A stretch of DNA of 64,000 nt from contig NZ_JABXKQ010000066.1 in the NCBI RefSeq assembly GCF_017114945.1, positions 35,242 to 99,241 on the forward strand, written 5' to 3'. This document shows, piece after piece, positions 17,404 to 24,440 of the stretch; the first letter of the stretch is position 1; the number at the start of each line of letters is the position of its first letter. Under the pieces are notes generated by a model. The model had not been told where the DNA came from. It saw nothing but the letters and a program-made list of their open reading frames with translations, and ran no database searches. The translations under genes and the position numbers were made by a program. This DNA is from Nostoc sp. JL34 (lineage in GTDB: Bacteria; Cyanobacteriota; Cyanobacteriia; Cyanobacteriales; Nostocaceae).

Positions 17404-19386
17404 TTACTCAGGTAAATTTATCGCTGGATTCCGGCTAAAGAATCCTCTAGGGACTAGCTTAAAGCCAACTCGGTGAACAGGCATCACAGGCCAATCTTCT
17501 GATCGCGGAATATGAGTTACGCCCATTGTGTACCACAGTACGATATCTTCACCCATCAAGGCTTCATCGTCTGCAATATATTTTGGTAAGCCCTGTCCTG
17601 GTTGAGTTTGGTTGGGATAATCTCCCCCAGCATAAAGTTCAGTAGGTTTATATTTTGTTACCCAAACGTGATGAGTCGCAAATTCTGCCCTTTCCCGGAT
17701 TTTTGAGCCTTCCACAGGGAAAAATATGGAGTTTCCTCCAGGCATCAGCATATATCCAGGTGCAGCGCCGAGAGCATTCTTTTTGTCTGCGCTAACAATC
17801 ATCCACTCCCGACTGCTTTTCAGATCCAAATCGCGCACCGCAGAGGTTTCTTTGGCTAGTGGGATTTCTGAAAGTGCGATCGCATTTCCTAAAGGATTTT
17901 TCTCATCCATCGGCAAAGCTTTCACATTCATTTCCATCACAGAATTAGCCTGACCATCAACATCTAAATCTAGGCGATAGTTGAAAAAATGCTGGTGATT
18001 TACTCCGAAGATATTCTTGGCAATTAACCTACCGTGGGAATCATCATCAGATTGCTTTTGAGCAGCCGTTCCCTGCGCCAATACGATACCCGTTAATTCA
18101 TTTTGGACTTCCAAAGTCCCATCTTGGTGAAAGATCCAATTGATGCTGTAATCATAGTTATCAATGGCTACCGTCATAGTCATGACTAATTCTCGACTGC
18201 GACGGACATCATTCCGCTGAGTATTATACTCATAATGTTTCCACAGCATTCCATTATCGCGTTCGTAGATACCGATAACCCCTGGTATTTTATAAGGTTC
18301 TCCCTGCTCATTAGCAAATACAGCATTTAGCAACAAGCCATTTTCAGGAATTTCTTTACCTAATTCCATCGTATTTGCTAGTAAACCTAAGTTGTATTCT
18401 CCAACATCAAAGGCATTTCTAAATGACCAAGTAGGCTCAGGATCGCCATAAGGTACTACCATTTCTGATAGGCTAGCGCGGTATAAAACTGGTCGGATAT
18501 TTTCGCCGTCCTTGTACGTCAATTGGTACAGCATTAATCCATTTCGAGGATGCATTGAATAGCGAAACTTCCAACCTTGCCAGCTAATTTCATTATCTTT
18601 AATCTGGAAATTTGCACCATGAGGTTCGAGAATCTTCAATACTTTAAGTGGTGACAGTAATTTGCCCAAGGACTTCACATCGTAATTCCAGTTTTCTTGA
18701 GAAAAAGGTACGTTTCCTCTGTCAATAAAACTGGCGATTTTACCCGTATTCAAATTGACTGTTGCTATGACTCCTTCAATCGGACTACCGTAATAGTTCC
18801 AGCCTTTGCCTTTGTAGTAAGATAAGCCCCGACAAAGACGATTACCTGTTGCTTCTTCCTGTTGATTCTGGATTCCAGGTGCCCACCAACTAATTTTGAC
18901 TTGCTCAAAATCGGTAATTCCCCGCTTTTGCATTGCTTTTTGCCATCGCAGATCGGCTTTAACTACCTGAGTTGCTAGTTCATATTCTGAATTAACAATC
19001 GCAGGTTGAACAAAGGGTATTTCTTTCCAAGAACTTAAGGTTTTGCTTCTCAGATCAACAATTCCTTCAAAGGTTTTGTTTTGCGATCGCTCATAGATTA
19101 CCAAAAAAACTTTTCGCTGGAAGACTTTACCAGGTGTAAAATTTATAACTTCTTCTTTATCTGGTTCTTGTAAAGTAATTAGTGGAAAAGCTGCCATTTC
19201 GCTCAAAGTTTTTTCTTTTTGGATGATCGAAACAGCTGTGCTAATTTCTACCTCAGTTAGCGAAGTGAGAGGATGGGAAATCGAAGGCTGTTGAGCCGTC
19301 AATATTTCCATTAATCCGATTGAGATAGAAATGACGGAAATGATCGCAATAGATAGCCATAAAAAACGCTTTAGCCGCTTAATCAT
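17404..19386 (-). CDS. Copper-containing primary-amine oxidase, membrane-anchored or secreted
   Basis: 660 residues with an N-terminal hydrophobic segment (about 8-28) acting as signal or anchor. All catalytic landmarks of the copper amine oxidase family are visible: the catalytic-base motif AFDVGEYNLG (Asp near 325), the topaquinone precursor tyrosine Y411 in IDNYDY, copper ligands H464 and H466 in NHQHFFNYRLD, and the third His in THIPRSEDWPVMP near the C-terminus. The enzyme oxidises primary amines to aldehydes with release of ammonia and H2O2. Location outside the cytoplasm would let the cell use external amines as nitrogen. No transporter or aldehyde dehydrogenase is adjacent. Confidence 0.93.
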   Translation of the reverse strand: MIKRLKRFLWLSIAIISVISISIGLMEILTAQQPSISHPLTSLTEVEISTAVSIIQKEKTLSEMAAFPLITLQEPDKEEVINFTPGKVFQRKVFLVIYERSQNKTFEGIVDLRSKTLSSWKEIPFVQPAIVNSEYELATQVVKADLRWQKAMQKRGITDFEQVKISWWAPGIQNQQEEATGNRLCRGLSYYKGKGWNYYGSPIEGVIATVNLNTGKIASFIDRGNVPFSQENWNYDVKSLGKLLSPLKVLKILEPHGANFQIKDNEISWQGWKFRYSMHPRNGLMLYQLTYKDGENIRPVLYRASLSEMVVPYGDPEPTWSFRNAFDVGEYNLGLLANTMELGKEIPENGLLLNAVFANEQGEPYKIPGVIGIYERDNGMLWKHYEYNTQRNDVRRSRELVMTMTVAIDNYDYSINWIFHQDGTLEVQNELTGIVLAQGTAAQKQSDDDSHGRLIAKNIFGVNHQHFFNYRLDLDVDGQANSVMEMNVKALPMDEKNPLGNAIALSEIPLAKETSAVRDLDLKSSREWMIVSADKKNALGAAPGYMLMPGGNSIFFPVEGSKIRERAEFATHHVWVTKYKPTELYAGGDYPNQTQPGQGLPKYIADDEALMGEDIVLWYTMGVTHIPRSEDWPVMPVHRVGFKLVPRGFFSRNPAINLPE

Positions 19387-19591
19387 CTTTTACATTTTTA
19401 CAAAAGACTTATAGTTATCTATTTCCAACCCTAAGATGGAAAACCGATAAATTAAGAGGCTAAAGCTAAATTAATTTGTTAATAAGTTGGGGAGTGGGGA
19501 ACAAGCAAGGGAGCAACGAAGAAAGAAGAGTTTTCCCCCCTCTGCCTCTTTTCAATGCCCAATGCCCCATCCCCAATGCCCCATGTACAAT

Positions 19592-20116
19592 TTAGGCCGA
19601 AACCAAACGGCGTAAAGATTCAGCCCGACGTTTAGCAATAGAGTTATTTGGAGCCAATTTGAGTGCTTCTTCGTAAGTTTGTAACGCCTGAGTAGTTAAT
19701 TTTTTCTTCTCGTAGGCGTGAGCGAGATTATTCAATCCTGTCACGTAGTCTGGTTTAGATTTGAGAGCTTCTTTGTACTGACGAATTGCTAAGTCATATT
19801 GCTCTTGAGTAAAATAAATATAGCCCAACCCGTTGTAAATGGGGGCGATATCTTCTTCTTCCTCTTCTTCAGCAGCTTTGAGAGCTTTTTGAAATAGCGC
19901 GATCGCTTGAGAGTACATTTTTTTTTCTGAATAAATACTGCCTAACTCATAATATTCTTGAGTCGTACCTTTTTCTTTCTCTAACTTCTTTCGCAATCTT
20001 GCAAAAGAGCCTTCAACCTTGCGAGTTTTGAAAATCTGGCGAAACACACTCACGGCTGCAATTGTGAGTATAACCACCAAAATTGAGAGATAAACAACGG
20101 CTAGACTGTTATCCAT
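19592..20116 (-). CDS. TPR-repeat protein with N-terminal membrane anchor
   Basis: 174 residues: a TM helix at about 6-24 (VYLSILVVILTIAAVSVF), a basic linker, then three tetratricopeptide repeats (about 55-160; TQEYYELGSIYSEKKMYSQA, IAPIYNGLGYIYFTQEQYDL, VTGLNNLAHAYEKKKLTTQA). TPR proteins are scaffolds; in cyanobacteria small membrane-anchored ones of this kind are linked to photosystem I assembly (Ycf37-like), and the length and topology fit Ycf37, but I cannot confirm that by motif. An acidic run (EEEEEED) lies between repeats 1 and 2. Confidence 0.85.
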   Translation of the reverse strand: MDNSLAVVYLSILVVILTIAAVSVFRQIFKTRKVEGSFARLRKKLEKEKGTTQEYYELGSIYSEKKMYSQAIALFQKALKAAEEEEEEDIAPIYNGLGYIYFTQEQYDLAIRQYKEALKSKPDYVTGLNNLAHAYEKKKLTTQALQTYEEALKLAPNNSIAKRRAESLRRLVSA

Positions 20117-20150
20117 TGCTGCAAATACAAATATTATAAAGTTTGTTATT

Positions 20151-20278
20151 TGTCCTACCCTGCGGGAAGCCGCTGGCGCGTCTATGTCATTTGTCCTACC
20201 CTGCGGGAAGCCGCTGGCGCGTCTATGTCATTTGTTATTTGTTATTTACTAATGACTAATGACTAATGACTAATGACT
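20151..20278. repeat. Tandem 41-bp duplication plus (AATGACT)4
   Basis: A 41-bp unit beginning TGTCCTACCCTGCGGGAAGC is present twice in tandem (20151-20191 and 20192-20232). Its core GCGGGAAGCCGC is palindromic. It is followed at 20251-20278 by four copies of the heptamer AATGACT. Both are Nostoc-type repeats. Confidence 0.9.
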
Positions 20279-20281
20279 AAT

Positions 20282-21097
20282 TTACGGTAAACCCCAATAT
20301 TGAGCGCGTTGCTGGAGCCAACCTTGTTCTAAGTAACGAGCGATCGCTTGATTCACATTTCGTCTTAACTCATCATATTGCAATCCCTTGGGCGTTACTA
20401 CAGACAAGGGTTCAGTTGATAGCTTGGTTGGCAGTAGCCGATATTGGGGATATTGTTGCACCCAACCGCTCAGAACGCTAGCATCTGCGGCAAAGGCGGC
20501 GGCGGCACTATTTTCTATTCCCTCTCGCGCTTCTTCATAAGAATTCACTCCTACTAACTCGGCGCTTGGCACATAGTACCGCACTTGAGCAATGGTGCTG
20601 GAGTTGTTGAGTACGGCAATTTTTTGTTTTGCCAAATCACTTAACTGCTGCACAGAAGTATCTTTTGTAACTAATACAGTGCCATCCAAATAGTAGGGAA
20701 CACTGAAACTAACTATGCGGGCGCGTGACTCGGTTGCTGTGACTCTAGCGATCACAAAATCAACTTTCTTGTCTAAGACTACAGACAGGCGATCGCGATT
20801 CGCCACAGGTTGAAATTTTACAGCTTCGGCTTTCCCAACCAAGTCAACTGCCAAACGCTTTGCTAAGTCAATTTCTAAGCCTTGCAAATTCCCGTTGTCA
20901 TCTTTAAATCCCAAGGGACGCAAGTTATCTTTAACGGCAATATTTAAATAGCCCCGCTGCTGAATTTCTGACATTTCGGCAGCAGATGCAGTTAATCCCG
21001 TCCCCACGATGGAAAAACAAAAAAGCCAAAAGATAGTAGCGGATAATACCAGATGTAACCGAGTAATTACTTGCCATTTGTTACATCTGTTATACAT
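20282..21097 (-). CDS. Extracellular solute-binding protein, family 3 (amino-acid type)
   Basis: 271 residues with a signal peptide (LHLVLSATIFWLFCFSIVG, cleavage about ASA 38-40). The mature part begins IQQRGYLNIAVKDNLRPLGF and continues LQGLEIDLAKRLA, the typical family-3 solute-binding start, and includes DFVIARVTATESRARIVSFS. Such proteins bind polar amino acids or related compounds in the periplasm for ABC import. No permease or ATPase gene is adjacent, as is common in cyanobacteria. It starts 12 bp after the rplT stop, so it may be read from ribosomal-gene transcripts. Confidence 0.9.
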   Translation of the reverse strand: MYNRCNKWQVITRLHLVLSATIFWLFCFSIVGTGLTASAAEMSEIQQRGYLNIAVKDNLRPLGFKDDNGNLQGLEIDLAKRLAVDLVGKAEAVKFQPVANRDRLSVVLDKKVDFVIARVTATESRARIVSFSVPYYLDGTVLVTKDTSVQQLSDLAKQKIAVLNNSSTIAQVRYYVPSAELVGVNSYEEAREGIENSAAAAFAADASVLSGWVQQYPQYRLLPTKLSTEPLSVVTPKGLQYDELRRNVNQAIARYLEQGWLQQRAQYWGLP

Positions 21098-21109
21098 CCC
21101 TTACCACCT

Positions 21110-21466
21110 TTATCCTTTAGCTTGATTTGCCAATTCCGCAACTTTGCCGAAGCTAGCTGGATCGAGGACTGCCAATTGTGCCAACATCTTGCGATTTAGC
21201 AGGATATCAGCTTTTTTCAAGTTGCCGATCAACTGGCTGTAACTCAAGCCGTGTTGCCTGGAAGCAGCGTTGATGCGGGTGATCCAGAGGCGACGAAAAT
21301 CGCGCTTTTTCTTTTTGCGATCGCGGTAGGCACTCCGTAGCGCCTTCATCACTTGTTGGTTGGCAGTTCTAAACAGAGTTGAATGGGAACCGCGAAAACC
21401 TTTAGCTAGTTTGAGAATTTTATTGCGGCGCTTCCGAGCTACATTACCGCGTTTTACCCGAGTCAT
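21110..21466 (-). CDS. rplT: 50S ribosomal protein L20
   Basis: 118 residues, the normal L20 length. It begins [20 protein letters not shown] and contains [20 protein letters not shown] and [21 protein letters not shown]20 is an early 23S rRNA assembly protein. It follows rpmI by 19 bp, the standard rpmI-rplT pair. infC is not upstream here, as in other cyanobacteria. Confidence 0.98.
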   Translation of the reverse strand: MTRVKRGNVARKRRNKILKLAKGFRGSHSTLFRTANQQVMKALRSAYRDRKKKKRDFRRLWITRINAASRQHGLSYSQLIGNLKKADILLNRKMLAQLAVLDPASFGKVAELANQAKG

Positions 21467-21485
21467 AACTTATTTCCTAAAATAC

Positions 21486-21683
21486 TTACAAATATGGGAG
21501 CATCAAGCGCACGTTAAGTTCATCGCGTTCATGTACAAGCGCACTATGGCGCATACTACGCTTTTTGTCAGAAGATTTGTGCTCTAAAAGGTGGCTTTTG
21601 AACGCTTTACGACGGACGATTTTGCCGGTACCGGTGGCACGGAATCGCTTTGCCGCAGCTTTACGAGTCTTTAGTTTAGGCAT
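21486..21683 (-). CDS. rpmI: 50S ribosomal protein L35
   Basis: 65 residues, very basic: [20 protein letters not shown] at the start and [20 protein letters not shown] at the end, which are characteristic of L35. First gene of the rpmI-rplT operon. Its promoter must lie in the 21690-21760 stretch, where TATATACTAT (21715-21724) is a plausible -10 on either strand. Confidence 0.98.
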   Translation of the reverse strand: MPKLKTRKAAAKRFRATGTGKIVRRKAFKSHLLEHKSSDKKRSMRHSALVHERDELNVRLMLPYL

Positions 21684-22301
21684 GGTCTAGCTTTGATTCG
21701 ACACGATCCACAATTATATACTATGAGAATTCGATTAAACAAACTATAGAGCAAGCAACAGCAGTCTCTAGATGCTGCGAAAAGGTTTTTTCAACCCAGG
21801 CGATAACGATAGCGCAGCTATATCGAGAAAAGAGAGCATCGTTACCAGGCTCACTCTATAGCGCAGCTAAACCTTGTCTCGCCTGCGTTACGCTGCCCGT
21901 AATTTAGATAAGTTTAAACTTCCAAAAAAAAGTCACATATTGCAAAAAATCAGTTATGGATTTTGCTGATTCAGTATGATACATGTGTTTAATTATTGTA
22001 AACAAAAGTAAAATCACTGATAAAATACTTGATTGATCAATCAAGTAACCGTATTATCAATTTCAGCGAATTCAAAAAAGCATTCGCATTAAAAAACAGT
22101 TCCAACTGTGATTTGACAAGAAGCAACATCTAAAAATCCAACGTCAAATTTAAAAGCATACTGGGATGAAAACTGTACTCAGTAAACTGATGAGTGATAA
22201 GTGTTGGATAGTCATGCTTGAGTTGAAGAATGTAGTCAATTTAATGTTTTTTAGAAACACTGACAAGAAATTAAATTAGTTGTATCTAAAAGAGGTAAGT
22301 C
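21684..22301. other. Intergenic region with HIP-like palindromes
   Basis: 618 bases between divergent genes. At 21790-21910 there are imperfect inverted copies of a GATAGCGCAGCTATATCG-type repeat and a palindromic CGCCTGCGTTACGCTGCCC-type block. The remainder is AT-rich (a TTGATTGATCAATCAAG palindrome at about 22031-22047) and probably carries the promoter of the 22302 gene. No coding frame seen. Confidence 0.5.
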
Positions 22302-22931
22302 ATGTCTAATAATGAAGCAATCTTCTTTGAAGGAAAGAACTATCAGGGTAATGCTCATTCATATTTGAAGGATCAAGGAGATCAGACTACTTGTAATGGT
22401 GGTTCTGGGTCACTTAATGATAAATTTTTGTCTGTTAAAGTTGGAGAATTAATTAAAGTTCTAGCTTGGCAGCATTGTAATGCAACTGGCATATATGAAG
22501 AGTGGAACACAGATAACCCGGATCTTTCTAGTATAGGAGGTCTCTCTACATTCAAAGTTGTTGACACTAGCAATTCAGTAGTGGCATTTCGCTTAGTCGA
22601 TCAATCTGGAGCCAACAAAAGTTTATCTTTGAAATGTCAGACAGATCAGGTCGGAGAATCAACAGATCGTACAGATGATGGAAATAATGAATATCATATT
22701 ATAGGGTCTCTGCCGACAAATCAGCCCAATTTTCCACCACTAACAACTGGAATTTATTTACGTTTAGAAGAACCTGACTACAGTTATTTGTCTACAGGTA
22801 CTGTCTACATCAAATGGAATAATGACCAAAATCAAGCTGAACTTACTTACCAAGAAGAAACTAAACCACCAGGATTTAAATTTGAGCAAACGGCTCCAGG
22901 AACATTTGACTTTATTTGGCTTGGTAAGTGA
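22302..22931 (+). CDS. Beta/gamma-crystallin-like protein
   Basis: 209 residues, no signal peptide. The first ~95 residues carry two Greek-key-like motifs: AIFFEGKNYQGNAHSYL followed by GSGSLNDKFLSVKVG, and IKVLAWQHCNATGIYEEWN followed by PDLSSIGGLSTFKV. This spacing (FxGxNYxG ... LNDKxSSVxVG ... YxxWNxxxPDL) is that of beta/gamma-crystallins, many of which bind Ca2+ at the N/D-N/D-x-S/T-S motif; here LNDKFLS is a variant site. The C-terminal half is another beta domain that I do not recognise. Start ATG is preceded by AGAGG. It may be a stress or surface structural protein; role unknown. Confidence 0.7.
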   Translation: MSNNEAIFFEGKNYQGNAHSYLKDQGDQTTCNGGSGSLNDKFLSVKVGELIKVLAWQHCNATGIYEEWNTDNPDLSSIGGLSTFKVVDTSNSVVAFRLVDQSGANKSLSLKCQTDQVGESTDRTDDGNNEYHIIGSLPTNQPNFPPLTTGIYLRLEEPDYSYLSTGTVYIKWNNDQNQAELTYQEETKPPGFKFEQTAPGTFDFIWLGK

Positions 22932-23274
22932 ATTAGGGTTAAGTCGCTAATAAAAGCAAAAAAGAGGCCCAGTTTGTAGAGAGCTACAATTACCTCTTAC
23001 CTTGTTCAAAGCTGGTAGTTTCCAACTAGTTTTTAGCAAGGTAAGAATTTATTAATTCTTGACGTGAATTTTGGGAGCGCAATTTATTTTGCAACTAGGC
23101 GGATGCGCGTCGAAAGCATCCGCCTAGTTGCAAAAACCTTTGATAGCCCTCATCCCCTAACCCCTTCTTATAAGCATGGGAGAAGGGGAACTAGAGTCTA
23201 TTTTTCTCTAATGACAATCTTCTCCTATGGTCGTCGCTACGCGAAAGATGCAATTTTTATGCGTAACAGCTTAT
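22932..23274. other. Intergenic region with two strong stem-loops
   Basis: After the crystallin-like gene there is a stem CTTACCTTG...CAAGGTAAG (about 22997-23046) that may terminate it, then the 20-bp palindrome listed separately, then the common CCCTCATCCCCTAACCCCTT repeat (about 23148-23168). The small open frame at 23064-23297 crosses these repeats and is not believed to be a gene. Confidence 0.5.
23087..23135. repeat. 20-bp-stem hairpin repeat
   Basis: Arm 23087-23106 ending GCAACTAGGCGGATGC is fully complementary to 23116-23135, with a 9-base loop (GCGTCGAAA). It lies between convergent genes; could act as a bidirectional terminator or be a REP-like element. Confidence 0.8.
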
Positions 23275-23997
23275 TTAACTTTTTTCAGTGGCGTTGACTT
23301 TGGGATCTAAAATTATTTGTGAATTGGATTTATTCACATGGTAAGTCCAAGATTCCTCTTTAACCTTGACAATCACTTTCCAGCCTTCCACGGGATCGTA
23401 CTGCTGGGTGCAGACTTCGCCAAAGTTGAATTTGCAGAGATTTCCAAAGGTTTTTGGTGTAGCTTGAGTAATTTTTAAATCAGCAATTCCTACCCCAGAA
23501 CGGCTTGAAGCATCGCTCAAAATTGCATCTGCGATCGCTTTGTGCAACGTTTGTAAAGTACTCACTTTAGGATCTAAAAGGATTTGCTTTCCAGATTTAT
23601 CTACATGGTAAGTCCACAAATCTTGGCGGACTCTGACGACTACTTCCCAGCCTTCAATGGGGTTGTATTCCCTAGTACAAACTTCTCCAAAATTAAACTC
23701 ACAGGGATTACCAAAGGTTTTCGATGTGACTTGGGTAATCTGTAATTCCCGTCTAGGTACACCGGAACTCTTGGAAGCATCCTGTAAAATTTTATTAGCG
23801 ATCGCCTTCGGTAACTCGTTTGCTTGCGATTGGGATAATTGAGTGCTGTGTGGGCGAGGAATAGCCCCAGCAGAATTGTTTTCAATGAGTCCAAATCCAC
23901 AGGATAGCAAGTTTGTCAACGCCAGCGTCAAGAAAACTCCTCTGGGTGACTGGAAGGTGCTTTTAATTACGGCAGATGCTTGGATGATTGATTTCAT
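23275..23997 (-). CDS. Secreted protein with two copies of one ~80-residue domain
   Basis: 240 residues. An N-terminal hydrophobic segment (about 18-40, FLTLALTNLLSCGFGLI, with a Cys that could be lipidated) is followed by two tandem homologous units of ~80 residues. Each unit has the order ELPKAIANKIL.../TLHKAIADAIL..., then LQITQ.T.KTFGNPCEFNFGEVC, then a GWEVVVRV.. / GWKVIVKV strand and WTYHV(D/N)K, ending (I)LLDPK. Two Cys per unit (PCEFNFGEVC / LCKFNFGEVC) may form a disulphide. I do not recognise a function. Probably periplasmic. Confidence 0.75.
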   Translation of the reverse strand: MKSIIQASAVIKSTFQSPRGVFLTLALTNLLSCGFGLIENNSAGAIPRPHSTQLSQSQANELPKAIANKILQDASKSSGVPRRELQITQVTSKTFGNPCEFNFGEVCTREYNPIEGWEVVVRVRQDLWTYHVDKSGKQILLDPKVSTLQTLHKAIADAILSDASSRSGVGIADLKITQATPKTFGNLCKFNFGEVCTQQYDPVEGWKVIVKVKEESWTYHVNKSNSQIILDPKVNATEKS

Positions 23998-24082
23998 ATA
24001 TTATATTTTTTTGAAAATTGACCGGATATAGCGGTTCCCATTCAGATGCAGTACAACATTATATCGCGGGGTGTAGGGGCAC

Positions 24083-24308
24083 GGCAGTGCCCATTGGTGT
24101 CAACTTAAGCTAGAAATAGCATACTGATTGGGTGTTGTTCACCCGCCAGGGAATATAATTCCCTGACTAATTGCTCAAGTCTACTGAAGTAGACTGAAAA
24201 TTTTCGCGCTATTTAGTCCTCTTCAGAGGACTTTAGTTATGAGACAGGGATTTACAATCCCTGGCGGACGTGCGGTTTCACGTTAAGTTGATACCAATGG
24301 GCAGTGCC
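24083..24308. mobile_element. MITE family A, copy 1, with 9-bp target duplication
   Basis: The element spans 24092-24299 (208 bp). Its ends are CATTGGTGTCAACTTAA and the same sequence inverted with one mismatch. It is flanked by direct repeats GGCAGTGCC (24083-24091 and 24300-24308). The flanks together rebuild the palindromic repeat GTAGGGGCACGGCA-G-TGCCGTGCCCCTAC, so the element landed in the centre of a REP-like palindrome. Internally it has a second inverted pair (CCGCCAGGGA...TCCCTGGCGG). No ORF, so it needs a transposase in trans. Confidence 0.8.
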
Positions 24309-24440
24309 GTGCCCCTACAGGTATACTCACGCAAACGAGAAGCGCTATAATATCGCAATTGCTCTCAATCCAGTTTTTTGTCAAGAGTGGGGACAAGAGG
24401 AACAACGAAGATTTCTTCCCAATGCCCAATGTCCCATCCC

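Noticed and set aside
23064..23297. Forward open frame of 77 codons
   Set aside because: It crosses a perfect hairpin and a dispersed repeat and overlaps the end of a better gene; composition is not protein-like.
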